Assembly: GCF_016808335.1 (NCBI RefSeq)
Contig: NC_053153.1
Span: 32,823,594-32,887,593 of the forward strand
Length of the DNA: 64,000 nucleotides
DNA from: Panicum virgatum
Lineage: Eukaryota > Streptophyta > Magnoliopsida > Poales > Poaceae
Direction of reading: 5' to 3'
Part shown: piece after piece, positions 21,572 through 33,147 of the stretch
How positions within the stretch are numbered: the stretch's first letter is position 1
Layout of the letters: each line of letters opens with the position of its first letter
The notes under the pieces: model-generated
What the model was told of the DNA's origin: nothing
Databases searched by the model: none
What the model saw: the letters and a program-made list of their open reading frames with translations, nothing else
Position numbers and translations under genes: made by a program

Positions 21572-21658
21572 AAGGGTTGGGATGTTCGCCCATTAATGCG
21601 GTACGTGAGCTAGGTTCAGAACGTCGTGAGACAGTTCGGTCCATATCCGGTGTGGGCA
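21572..21658 (+). pseudogene. Plastid 23S rRNA fragment (nuclear plastid DNA)
   Basis: 87 bp containing gcggtacgtgagct, gttcagaacgtcgtgagaca and gttcggtccatatccggtgt: the conserved domain V-VI region of bacterial-type 23S rRNA. The reading ggtccatatccggtgtgggc fits plastid rrn23 better than mitochondrial 26S. It is far too short to function. It sits abruptly in AT-rich transposon sequence at the junction of an internal duplication (about 21200-21571 versus 21659-21990). It differs from the plastid form I recall at only a few bases, for example taat for taaa. Confidence 0.88.
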
Positions 21659-23430
21659 ATTTAATCATTCAGAGAAGCCATATATTGATGATTGATGTAA
21701 TGCATTAGAATGATAGACCAAAGTGTTTCGTTAGAATCTGTTTTGATGATTCATATGAAACTTTAGTACTTTGATATCAGTTTATATTCTGGCATAATAG
21801 GGATTAGTTGACCAGTATATCGATATCCCACTTTTGTCATGTTCTGATTTGATAGTAACAAATCAATATATATTGTGCCTTCTAGATATCTGTGGATATC
21901 TTATTTAACTCCTACCAATATGGCATTGTTGGAGTTGCGCTAATTTGAGCTAGCAAGGTATCTACAAAAGCAATATCAGGCCTGTTACAATTTGTATGAT
22001 ACAATAGCGCTTTTGGCACTCAGTTTCTATCCCAGGGTCTAAATGGATATTGATCCATTTTTAGGGATGGAATGAACACAAGTGCTGATGGATAGTATTG
22101 TCCAATATTAATTGAATATTGGCAAACCGGTATATGTGCTTAAGTTGAAAACTTAAATATCTGTTGGTCTTGCCAACTTTCATCTCGAATTCTATCAATG
22201 AATTTGTGTTATTTGTGTGTTGAGATGATGCAAATTCCATTTGGAATTTATTTATGAACACACATATGTATTTAGAGTAATTCTTTTATGGGAGATACTC
22301 ATCTAGTCAGTTGTACCACAATCAACTTGACTATCTCAAGTCATAGAGTGACTTGTATGTAATCATATGTTGCGATTTTTCATTTTGGATTAGAATACAA
22401 AATCCTCTAGGGATATATAAATCCAAATGTATCAAATTCAATTGATCTACCAATATTTGATTATGGAAATATAAATCTCACTTATACCTTGAGTGGTATG
22501 TTGTTCGGTCTCTGCGTGAAACCATGTGCTACAAGCTCTCGCTGTTTCACCACCTTGCTTTCTTGGAGAAAAAACATTATGAGAAGTAGATAATACTTCC
22601 TTATGTGAAAATGAGAGCACTTCTTCTTAATTGCCACCTTTTGATTTGACCTAATTTGAGAGTTTGTTAACACTCTGCCTAGGACTTTTTGGTCTGGATC
22701 CAGTTAAAGGTGTATAGTAATTTTCAATTGGAGTATATGTCGACAAATTTGTAGTCTTTAATTTGATTGAATGATCAGAATCAATATATATGTTGTGAGA
22801 AATTAAACCTTTTAAATTCTATGTCATTTCCAACGACCATAGAATTAGGGCGTTCCACGACCCAGTGCTAAAATTATGTGCACATATACTGGGCTTTTGA
22901 ATGCAGAGCATTCATAGGCTTTGGATTCGAATAAATCTATAAATAAAGTGTCTAACAACATTCATAATGTTGATTTGCATTTACTGTCTTGGAGGAATGT
23001 CTCCCCCTATTCCCGCGGATGCTTGTAATAAGCTGTATTTCTAGCTTGTGACCATACTTCTCCCCCTCTTATGAGAGTTGAGTGACATTTCACTTCTTTC
23101 TGGCACTGTACTTGTAGGAATATTATTTGATGACACATTTGATGAGTAAATGCATTTGGCAAGTTATTTGCAATGTATTGGAAATATAATATATTCTGAA
23201 CTATTGGTTTAGTTATTATTTGTGTATACGTGGATACGAGGATCGAATGTGATAATACTCTTTTATAATTTATAATTCATAGCATTCTATATATGTGGTA
23301 TTAATCTCTCCCTAATGCTTGGAATTGTCCTCAAAATATAGTCAGCATATGGGCTTCTAAATGAATAAACTAATCCCTTAGAGTAATCCAAGATATTTTA
23401 TGAAAGACGGATAATATCTTGTATGGATCC

Positions 23431-23730
23431 TCAATGCCCATGGATGTATGCTGCGGTGGTGATATCGGTATTTGTGAAACATAACCGACACGCAGATGGG
23501 AAATATTTGGCTGAGGCCAGATTCCACGTAATTATTGCAACGGTGAGTGCTGATATGATTGCAATAAGATTAATTTGAATTAAATTTATGGTTTGTATGA
23601 CCGCGTGATGCCAACATGATGTTGGTGATTTGCAATTCTTTGATAATGGTCTGTCAATTAATCTCTTGATAAGAGATTTGGCTAATCCATTTTGTTTTTG
23701 TATATATGATATAAAAATATTCCACATTAA
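23431..23730 (-). pseudogene. Copia integrase remnant
   Basis: The minus strand reads QKQNGLAKSLIKRLIDRPLS and then CKSPTSCWHHAVIQTINLIQ, the part of Copia integrase that includes the catalytic Glu region (QNGLAESLIKR in relatives). Here the acidic residue of that motif is Lys, so it is inactive. Only about 100 codons remain open. Confidence 0.8.
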
Positions 23731-24841
23731 TGCCTAGAGCCATACAATAATAATTGAAGGCTTTTGAAGAGAATTTAGCGGCATTATCAATACTGATGGA
23801 TTTTATTAGGTGTTCCAGATAATGTGCTCTTATTTTGATAATTTGAACAATGAATCATGCAGACACATGATTTTTATGTGGATAACAAACACATATAGGA
23901 CCGTCTAGTTGATGCATCAATAAGTACTATGAAGTAGCAATATGGTCCGGCTAATGGATGAATTGACCACTGCTTGAATGCGTCCAAGAAATTGTAGTGG
24001 TTCAACCTTGATCTTAAGATAAGAGGTTCTTAATATTAATTCCCATGGTACATGCGGTGCACAAAAAACTCTAAAGATTTGGGAAATTTTGAATTATCTA
24101 TGTGATGACCAATTGAATTGCTGATAATTTTGATGTCATCCAAATTTTAGGATGACTAAGGCGATGATGCCTTATCTTGATGATATCAAGATTCTGAAAA
24201 TTATCTTGTACGCAACATTTTACGAGTTTGATGTTTATGTAATACAATCTCGTTGATATTGAAGGAATTGTTACAAGCATTTTGCTTGATATATCTATCA
24301 TTGTTAAGATGAATTGATATTCATCGTTGTTGTATTATGTAAAAACCTTGTGACAGATATCTCTGTAACTCAATAGGGAGAATTAATATGGCTTGACCAA
24401 AACCAATAATCACAATATCGCATAATGCGATTTGTGTGAAATTTCCTTTACCCCTTGTGAGAGTTTTGAAGTATTTAATTTCCCTAAGTATAGTCTTAGT
24501 GGTACCATGTCCACTAAATATATTCCTTATTTTATTTGGATTGTTCTTATGGGAGAATCCTTGACAACAAATATTTACGACACAATAAAAATATGGCTAG
24601 GTATCAAGTTGCTGGGAATTATAGAGATTAAGTTTTCTCCAAATATGTCGTTGAATTGAAATTCCATGACCATATCGTTAGTGCTCAATAGGTTGTTCCA
24701 CGTGGTGGGATCTCCTCATTATTTTATTCTGTAGAACATTTCATTGTGTTCCGGAGGAACATCTTGGAGCAACTGATGTTAGTAGGTGAGTGTTGAAGTG
24801 TGCTTCAAACTTGTTTCCTTGAACTTGTTTACCAACGAATT

Positions 24842-25045
24842 TCAAGTATAAATCAACCAAATATTTGGCAATGTTGCACTTTTAGTGATGTGATTGTGAT
24901 AATCACACTTTTGACAAACTTGAAAGTTGTCATGTTTCAGTATGTTTCTGAAAAATGCCTTTGCCTTTGTTAGGATCTTTATGTTTGTGATATTTCTTGG
25001 TGTTTCCTTGAAATTCATTTTGAATTTCATGCCACCAAATTTCAT
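24842..25045 (-). pseudogene. Copia gag zinc-knuckle remnant
   Basis: The minus strand reads VCQKCDYHNHITKSATLP and then NIWLIY. It aligns with the Copia gag C terminus CxxCGxxGHxxxxCRTPKHLVDLY, but the final Cys is now Ala and a His is displaced, so zinc binding is lost. It places gag to the right of integrase and confirms the minus orientation. Confidence 0.7.
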
Positions 25046-26440
25046 TTTGATATTCTGATCATTGTATTTATTTTGTGATAGTAGTGTTGAGCCCTGCGGG
25101 GCGTAGTTGATGGTTCTTTGTTAAGAGCGCATCATATTTTGCTACCTATAGTAGGTCATGTAGAGATCAGAATATTTGGCATTGCTATGCTGACGGTATT
25201 GCTGTTGCAATTACCTATTTGAAAGGGAAAATATAGATAATGTCTTTTTAATTATTTTTGCATTATCTATAATTTGATCGCAAAACTATAGTTAGCAACA
25301 AATTTTTTTTGGGCACTGCAGAATTGAATTCTGCGAAAGATTTGAAGTTCATAAGGCGAAGTGAGGACCACTTGCGCCATGCTTCTAAAAAAATGATTGC
25401 CCTATGTTATATAATATTCTTTGAGTGCAACCCAAATTTTGTGTGGATCCTTTTCCAATATCTTGAGATATGGGTAAAGATGATGTCTCAAGAACTGTGA
25501 TGTTATATATTTGGTTGTATCTGAAATACGGGCTTGAGTATTGGTTTATTGATGTTGTCAATAAAAACCTTTGCTGTTAGCAATATTTTGACAGTTATAG
25601 CTCTGCCTAGGACAGATAGTTGTGACTATCAGCTGTAGTTTAGTGAAATTCTTATTAATTATATGAGCCATTTTTCTACATGAAAGATCATGTATAGGAT
25701 TAATTTACTATGGTAAATTAAAAATTTATATGTGTGTAAATTTATATGATGATTCTTGAATCATGATTTTAAGGTATACAGGTATTTGAATAGTGTAGCT
25801 ATTTTAATAATATTCCTGCGAGAATAATTGACTTCATAGTCTCAACATAGACAAATTGAATTTATATTGAATATTTTAGATATACACATTATAGGTAGTC
25901 ATCATAAGATGTAGACCTTTAGTAATGGACAAATAATTTGCTGCCTAAAGCATGGTCTCAGGGCAAATAAATTCCTAAAGAATTTATCGCAGCCGATGCC
26001 TAGGTCTCCATTACCTTGTGTTTTTTCAAAAAAATGATTTATATATCTTAATTTGAATTTTGCATATTACTACATGATGTAGAATGTAAATTATGTGCTA
26101 TATTGATAGTAATTCAAATAAAATAAATAGCACATGAAAAATTGTTCGAAAATAATATTTACATAACCAATGTGAGATCTGCGGATCACATATAAACAAC
26201 TACTGCGGTAATTATAATATTCATATTATTTTGATGCTAATTTCTAAACTTGATAGTCTAGATAGACAACAATTATGCAAATTTAGAATAGTCGAATAGT
26301 CGAAGAACTAAAATCAAACAATCCAGGGCCTCAAATATATACATGCTGAACTTGATAGTTAAAACATGTAAATATATATACAATTGTGAAGGCCTTAGTG
26401 CAAGATTGCATGGGAGAGAAAAAAAAATGCTTGGTGTGGC

Positions 26441-27165
26441 TTGGCTGGTGGTCTGTTCGACCGGCCTGCGGGCGCTAGGTCTACTCTGCTTGGCCTGTGA
26501 GCGGCCCGCCTTAGCGTGGCCTGCTAGGCCTGATAGGGGAAGGGGGGATGGTTTCGGGTGAAACCCGATGGAGACCCGCCGCCCTTTCGCCAACCGCCGC
26601 CGTCCCTTGGCTCGGGCCGCCAACGCCCAACGCGGCCTTGCGCCGCCACATGCCTGTTGCCGCGCGCCTCCTCCTAGCTTCTTGCGCCGCCGCGTCCCGC
26701 TGTGTGCCGGCTGTTGCCGGCCGACGGCCATGGGCGGCGCTTGGATGTCGTCTGCCGACCCCAGTGGAAAACGCCGACCTGAGGGCCAAACCCAGTGTTG
26801 CCGGGTCTCATGGTGATGGCCACCGCCGGCTAGGCAGCACATGGCCGCGATGCGGCCGATGTGGCGGGTGGACGCCGAGGGTGCCCCCATAGCCGCTGCC
26901 GTTGATGGCGGCTGTACGGGTGCGGAGGGTATCGACCCGCCTCCCGGGTGGAGGAGCGGGTGCCGAGGGCGCCGCTGCAGCGGGTGTCGAGGGTCGCTAG
27001 CGCCGTTGGCGCTGGTGTGCGCCGCAACCGCCGCAATGCGTGGAGCGGTACGGGCGCCGAGGACGCCGTTGCTGGTGCCGTCGCTGCGCCGCCGACGGCG
27101 GGTAGATGGGCGCCGCCGCCGAGGGCGGCTATACAGGTGTGGATGCGTCCTCTTCAAGAACGATA
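26441..27165. other. GC-rich block inside the decayed Copia leader
   Basis: About 0.7 kb of GC-rich DNA between AT-rich gag sequence and the leader next to the primer binding site. It holds long Arg/Ala/Gly-rich open frames on both strands without recognisable domains. It may be a captured host segment or part of the original gag leader; the base composition contrast with the rest of the element is sharp. Confidence 0.45.
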
Positions 27166-27530
27166 GTGTGTTCCTCCTATGAGTTGCAAAGAAATTAAAA
27201 ATGAACAGAGTCCATTCTTACTTGTCGGAAATTAGGCCTCGTGGCCTTGTTCCACGTGAGTTCTCGTCGATTTGCTGTTGAGTCATTGATTTCTTGTTCT
27301 TGGTGAGAGTTGTCGCCAAGTTCCAGTAGAAGCAAAGCAATTCGACGAGTTCTGTTGCCGAGTCTCTGTTCTTACTGTGCGTATAGCGGTGTGAGGTCGA
27401 CAGCCCTCCGGCGTGCGTGTTCTCGTCTGAGTTTCCTGTTGCTTTCTTCTTGCATGAACTCGGCGAGTTCTTTATCGTTCTCGGCAAGATGGCCGATCGC
27501 TCTAGCGAGAGCAATGCGTGACTGATAACG

Positions 27531-27772
27531 TGTTGAGAATAGAATTGAGAGAAAGAGATAGAGATAATGAATGATTTGTTGTCTTGATTGATGGTTTAGA
27601 CCATACTATTTATATGTACAAGAGGGAAAGGGTGTCTATTCACGAAGGGACAGTCTCCTTCGTGAATGGCCCCTTTGTGATGTTTATAACTGCCTAGTGA
27701 CATCACAATGATATCATTAATCTAATTACTAATTATGGAAATTGATCACTAAGCCTATTTTCCTTCGTAACA
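27531..27772 (-). repeat. 5' LTR of decayed Copia
   Basis: 242 bp from tgttgagaat to cttcgtaaca, TG...CA in plus reading. A TATA-like tatttatatg lies near 27608. On the inner side, minus-strand cacgttatcagtcacgc (27515-27531) is a primer-binding-site-like sequence. The right flank (27773 on) is unrelated. Confidence 0.8.
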
Positions 27773-28422
27773 GAAGCAATGCAGTCCTTTTTACTGAAAA
27801 AGTCACCGAAACTACTTTACTCCTACTCTTAGGGTTTTAGCGTGAACCCGTAAAGTAGTGTATTGATTTGATGATTGTCCTTTACAAAACCCAGAGATCT
27901 ATTATTTATTCTCTAAAATCGAGACTCCTAGCTTAACACGATGCAACAAACATGTCTCGAAAAAAACTATATCTACTATTTTTTCTTAGACTTTCCAAAA
28001 GAATCAGACTTCTGGACTTCATAGCCACCCATCACGCAGCCTAGCTTTGACCATACTTGCATAAGCCTTGATCAAGTTCTCTAACAACTTGGACCGAACA
28101 GGCCATCGCCCTTATCTCGGATTCTTCATCGGCTCAAATCCTCTTACCAAAATTACCCTTGCAAAATTTTGACGTCAACACATGCCCCTAATTTTGGAAT
28201 AAAAATAATTTTATACCAAAATTTGTGCAAATCATAATGATCTCTTTCCTCAAGCTGAATTCGAAGAGTGCCCCGACCTCACCAATCAATCTTGTCGAAT
28301 TACGCCGTTAGGTTCCTCGATTCCTGGGCCTAACTCAGGATTTATTTTTATAAAACCACCTTCATGCATAATTATCTTCATCTTATTTCTTTCACTCTGC
28401 TTTAGCCTCGATTGCTGAGTAA
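27773..28422. other. Intergenic, nothing firm
   Basis: Contains phrases (ttgacgtcaacacatgcccc near 28170) that look like decayed LTR or leader sequence, but no ends, coding frames or RNA genes that I can define. Confidence 0.35.
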
Positions 28423-29007
28423 TCTAGAAGCACTCACCAACGGTCACCTTCCAGCCAATCTGCGCCATCGATCCTTTTCAAGCTGTTGGATGATGCTGCT
28501 CTCAAACCCACCTCACTTCGTAGAAGCGCCAGATCTAAGGCCAAGACTGATGAACATACTCTTGAGAAAACTGCACATATGGCTACCAAGAACAACCTTG
28601 AAACAGGTACATCTTTTACCAGTTTTTCAGATTCGCATGTTATGTCAAACCTTGGTAGGGTAGGCTTCAAATTAGGCCAGACTGATGAAATTGATAAAGC
28701 TTCTACCATCGCTATCAAAAATCTAGAAATAGATAGGTTGGTGGTATGTGCCAATAATAAGAAAAAAGATAATCTAAAATCTAAAATTTTACAAGTTGAG
28801 AGTGTTGATGAACGAGATGCTAGACTGGATGCAGTTCTCAGCCACGCTTGTGGTAATCTAAATGAGAACTTGCAAGACCTGGAGTCTGATCACATTATTG
28901 ATCTTTCTCCGGTCCGACAGAAGAAAAAGTCTAGTACTGCCAAAAATCCTAAAAATGGCAGAGTTCCCAAAAAACCAAAAATCCCTTCTAAAATTGTTAT
29001 CAAATGA
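28423..29007 (+). pseudogene. LINE ORF1/linker remnant
   Basis: An open stretch from just after a TAA (28420) to the TGA at 29005-29007, with no ATG at its start. It includes KPTSLRRSARSKAK, the basic linker that in plant L1 elements precedes the endonuclease, and a Lys-rich end (KKPKIPSKIVIK). The gag-like RNA-binding domain and the zinc knuckle of a full ORF1 are missing, so the element is 5'-truncated or decayed here. Its stop overlaps the ATG of the endonuclease frame as ATGA (29004-29007). Confidence 0.6.
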
Positions 29008-29912
29008 AAGGGGTTTTCTGGAATAGCAAAGGTCTTGGGGACTTGGCTAAACATAGGTTTTTGTCTGATTTAGTTAAGGAAGAGCAAATTAATTTCATAG
29101 CTCTTTCCGAGACTAGTAGGGATGATTTTCCAGATCGCGTTTTAAAGAACCTTTGTGCGGGCCGGGACTTCCTTTGGCATAGTATGACCCCACATGGTCG
29201 ATCTGGAGGTATTCTACTAGGTGTGGACCTGCAGGTTTTTGATATTGGAGCCATTGCTGAGGAAGATTTCTATGTGAAATTTACCTTGAGATGCAAAATT
29301 GATGGCTTTAAATTTGTGCTATATACGGTTTATGGCCTAGCACAATATCAAAACAAGCAGGCGTTTTTGGTCGAATTGGCAAACACATGCTCAAAGGAGT
29401 CTCTTCCGTATTTAATTGGAGGGGATTTCAATATTATGAGAAGACCGGAAAATAAGAGCCCCAGGGTGTTTGACTTTAAATGGCCAAACTTGTTCAATGC
29501 TGTTATCGAATCTCTTGATCTCAAAGAGATTGTTATGTCTGGGCACCAATTTACATGGGCGGGTCCTGGAGACAATCCGACTTTTGAGAAGCTGGATAGA
29601 GTTCTGGTTAGTACAGATTGGGAAGATAAGTTCTCTCTATCGTCAGTACAACTAAGAGATCGAGATATTTCTGATCATACCCCTCTAATTCTTAATACCG
29701 GGGTGTCCACTCACCACTCTGATCAACGTCCTTTCAAATTTGAGAGAGGATGGTTGATTAGGGATGGTTTCTACGATATGGTTATAAGCATCTGGCAATC
29801 AGAAATGTCTGGACGTACTCCTTTGGAGCGGTGGCAGAATAGAATTCGTAGGCTCAGACAACATCTTAGAGGCTGGGCTAAACATACAAAAAAGAAAAGA
29901 AGAAACTTCTAG
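29004..29912 (+). pseudogene. LINE ORF2: AP-type endonuclease
   Basis: About 300 codons with the endonuclease/exonuclease/phosphatase fold of plant L1 elements: N-terminal WNSKGLG, the catalytic Glu in ALSETS (near residue 33), YLIGGDFNIM, HQFTWAG and the final SDHTPLIL. This nicks target DNA to prime reverse transcription. The active-site residues are present. The frame is lost in an A-rich run near 29890-29905 and stops at 29912; the sequence continues in another phase toward the RT. Confidence 0.85.
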
Positions 29913-32039
29913 CACTTTTAGAGAAATTAGATAAGAAGGCTGAGATTACCTCTCTTTTAGATCAGGAGGTTAATTTTAAGCACTATCTAAAAGAGAGATT
30001 AGTTCTTCTTTTGAGGGAGGAAGAAATTAAATGGTACGAGAGAGCAAATGTGAAAACGCTTCTAGAGGGAGATGATAATACAAGATTCTTCCATCTAGTG
30101 GCTAATGGGAAACACCGAAAATAACATATTTATAAACTTGAAAATGATCAAGTAATTGTTATCGGTGATGACCAGCTTAAGAGCCATATCACTCAGTTTT
30201 ATAAGAACCTTTTCGGGTCTCCGAATGCTTCGGAGATTACACTTGAGGAAGATCGAATTCAGGATATTCCACAAGTGACCCAAGAGGATAATGATGTGCT
30301 CACTAGTGAGTTCACTGAATCTGAGGTGAAAATGATGTATTCCAGATGGAACACAACAAGGCTCCAGGTCCTGATGGCTTCCCGACTGAATTCTATCAAG
30401 TTTTCTGGGAAGTAATTAAGGATGACCTTATGGCTCTCTTCATGGATTTCCACAAAGAGGATTTGAACCTCTTCAGTTTGAACTTTGGAATTATTACTCT
30501 AATTCCAAAAGTTCAGGAGGCAACTAGAATTCAACAATATAGACCTATTTGCGTTCTCAACGTCAGCTTTAAAATTTTTACTAAATTTGCCACGAATAGG
30601 TTGAACAAAGTTGCCCAAACAGTGGTGAGTCCTATGCAGACTACCTTTATGCCAGGCAGGAATATCATGGAAGGAGTAGTCATCTTATATGAAACTATCC
30701 ATGAACTGCATACGAAAAAATAGAATGAGGTCATTTTCAAAATTGACTTTGAAAAAGCCTATGACAAAGTAAAGTGGTCTTTCCTTCAACAAACGCTATG
30801 CATGAAAGGGTTTTCTCCTAAGTTGTGTAGATGGATTGAAAGGATGATCTCTGGTGGAAGTGTGGGAATCAAAGTCAATGACGAAATTGGTCCCTACTTC
30901 CTAACTAAGAGAGGGCTCCGTCAAGGAGATTCTATGTCACCTATTTTATTTAACATCGTTGCTGATATGCTGGCTCTCATCATTAAAAGGGCAAAAGACG
31001 ATGGTCAATTAAGAGGTGTTGTACATCATCTTTTGGATGATGGTTTGTCCATCCTGCAGTATGCTGATGACACCATCATCTTTATTGATCATGATCTGGA
31101 GCAAGCAAAGAATCTTAAACTTTTGCTTTGTGCTTTCAAGCAGTTATCTGGGTTAAAGATCAACTTCCACAAGAGTGAAATTTTTTGCTACGGAGCGGCT
31201 AAAGAGATGCAGGATTTCTATACTGATCTCTTTGGTTGTAATGCTGGTGAATATCATTTTAGATATTTGGGGATCCCAATGCACCATAGACAGCTCCTCA
31301 ATTCTGAATGGGGAAAAGTTGAAGAACGCTTTGAGAAAAAACTCTCTTGTTGGAAAGCTAAGTACCGGTTTTATGGGGGCCGTTTGGTCTTGTTAAATTC
31401 GGTACTTAGTAGCCTACCCATGTTTATGATGTCCTTTTTTGAAATCCCAAAAGGGGTGCTAAAAATCTTGATCATTTCAGATCGAGATTCTTTTGGCAAG
31501 GCTCTTCGGTTAAGCATAAGTATCGACTTGCCAAATGGGACATTTTGTGTTGTTCTAAGGATCAAGAAGGACTTGGTATCTTAGATCTGCAACTGCAGAA
31601 TAAATGCTTATTGGCAAAATGGTTAGTTAATCTGCTTAATACCAATGGTATGTGGCAAAGTCTACTAACAAACAAATATCTAGGATCCAAGTCTCTCACG
31701 CAGGTGAAGGCGAAACCTTATGACTCTCATTTCTGGAGAGGTCTTATGAAGATCAAAGATGAGGTTTTTGCTAATGTCTCCTTCATTATTAAAGATGGGA
31801 GCAAGACTAGGTTCTGGGACGATGCATGGGAAGGTCAAGTGCCATTCAAAGACAAATATCCATCACTTTATAAGACTGTGCATGATCCTCATGCAACTGT
31901 GGCCAAAGTCATGGCCACAAGGCCACTCAATTTATATTTTAGGAGGGATTTGGTGGATATCAAACTGGTGGAATGGCAAAATCTTGTAGCTCAGATCGCT
32001 AATGTTCAACTGGTGGATGGGTCGGATACGTTTAGATAG
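29913..32039 (+). pseudogene. LINE ORF2: reverse transcriptase, broken
   Basis: The RT continues in pieces: NKAPGPDGFPTEFYQ (30352 on), GIITLIPKV, RPICVLN, FMPGRNI; then KIDFEKAYDKVKW (30740 on), GLRQGDSMSPILFN and the catalytic YADD (QYADDTIIF, near 31060), then FRYLGIP. The pieces are separated by nonsense codons (30123-30125 TAA; 30721-30723 TAG) and shifts near 29900, 30335 and 31465. Downstream (31545-32039) the frame gives GLGILDLQLQNKCLLAKW and SHFWRGLMKIKD, the region between RT and the zinc-binding tail. The YADD and FxxAYD motifs are intact, but no full protein can be made. Confidence 0.88.
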
Positions 32040-32745
32040 AATTTGACCAATTCAGGGTCCTTTACTGTTTGATCTATGTATCTTCATTTATTAGATAGAC
32101 AACCACCTTTCAGTCATAAGATGATCCGGAAATTGAAAATTCCTCTAAAGATTAAGATTTTCCTCTGGTTTCTTCAAAGGGCCACTTTTAACTAAAAATA
32201 ATCTTGCTAAGAAGAACTGGACAGTAAGCCAAAAAATGTTGCGGATGTAATAGTAATGAGACTATAAAATATCTTTTCCTGGACTGTCCTTATGCGAGAA
32301 TGGTTTGGAGGATTATCTTTTACGCTACAGGTTTAATGCCACCTAGATCAATTAGTCATATGTTTAATTCTTGGCTCTCTAATCAATCTAAAAAGATTAG
32401 GAATTTCATCTAGGTGGGGGTTGCTGCAGTATATTGGGCGATTTGGAGATGTCGCAATGATATTATTTTTAACAAAATCAAAGTTAACTCAATTTTGTAG
32501 GTCATCTTCAGAGGAACGTATTGGTTAAGTTTCTAGGCGCAGTTGTAGCGTGAGGTGCACGCCAAGAATGCACTCTCCAGCTTTAGCAGACAAATTGAGA
32601 TAGTAGCTCTTGATTTAGTTAAAGGAGGGTGGAAGCATGCCTATCGTTTGCAGTAGTTCTTTGTCTTACTAGAGACTGTTGTGTCCTTTTCTGTTTTTGC
32701 AAACATTGTAATAATGGCTGTGTATGCCCCTGGTCATAGAGGCCG
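32040..32745 (+). pseudogene. LINE ORF2 C-terminal tail and 3' UTR
   Basis: Fragments of the zf-RVT domain (a CxxC-type pattern near 32240-32290 and FLWFLQRATFN near 32160) and RNase-like C terminus are visible across frames, followed by a 3' UTR. It ends at the ggccgg next to the hairpin at 32746. Heavily broken. Confidence 0.65.
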
Positions 32746-32780
32746 GATTTGGAATCCTTTTTCTAAAAGGATTCCAAATC
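32746..32780 (+). other. Perfect 16-bp hairpin at the LINE 3' end
   Basis: gatttggaatcctttt (32746-32761), a 3-base loop tct, then its exact complement aaaaggattccaaatc (32765-32780), followed by tttttt (32781-32786). No mismatches. It occupies the place where the LINE poly(A) end would be expected. Confidence 0.9.
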
Positions 32781-32789
32781 TTTTTTCTT

Positions 32790-33147
32790 CACATACACTG
32801 ATTACTCCTTCGCGTTACCATCTCCAACACTCATTCCGCCGATTTCCATCATCAAACCCTAGCCAATTCAGATCTACCTCAACTTCTTCGGCTTCCGTGG
32901 CGGGTACTTCCTCCTTAGCGGCAACGAATATCGGAGTCCCAGAAGTAAGGGTTCTTCAACTCAGCAACATTTTACTTCGCTTTACCTGCATTTTTTGCCC
33001 TTCTTAGATCCAAATTAATAGTAGCTTGAAACTATCTACCATTTCTACCGTTCTCATAGAACCTAAAGAACAAGATACGGATCCCTCAGGAAGAAGGTTC
33101 CTCTTCATTGTACCTAGGCCCAATCGGTCATCCTAACCCCACCGATT
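32790..33147 (+). other. Possible exon fragment of a host gene
   Basis: Ser/Pro/Arg-rich open sequence (SRYHLQHSFRRFPSSNPSQF and on to GVPE) followed by a donor-like aagtaagg at about 32945-32952. It looks like the 5' exon of an organelle-targeted protein, next to a LINE. No downstream exon was recognised and the family is unknown. Confidence 0.3.

Larger units (their letters stand above)
20186..27772 (-). mobile_element. Decayed Copia element, minus strand
   Basis: Reads right to left: 5' LTR 27531-27772, a leader, gag zinc knuckle near 24985, integrase near 23600, RT near 22000, RNase H near 21200, a polypurine tract (minus-strand aagggggag, about 20386-20394) and a truncated 3' LTR (20237-20385). 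All coding parts are broken by many stops and shifts, the whole interior is AT-rich, and it holds an internal duplication with a plastid rRNA fragment. The family resembles Hopscotch-type Copia by the wording of the integrase and RNase H. The two LTR copies still resemble each other well where they overlap. Confidence 0.8.

Noticed and set aside
21572..21658. Functional rRNA gene
   Set aside because: Only 87 bp of a roughly 2.8-kb gene, inside a dead transposon; it is a plastid DNA fragment.
26273..27157. 294-codon minus-strand open frame as a host gene
   Set aside because: Low-complexity Arg/Pro/His composition, competing frames on the other strand and location inside a decayed Copia leader.
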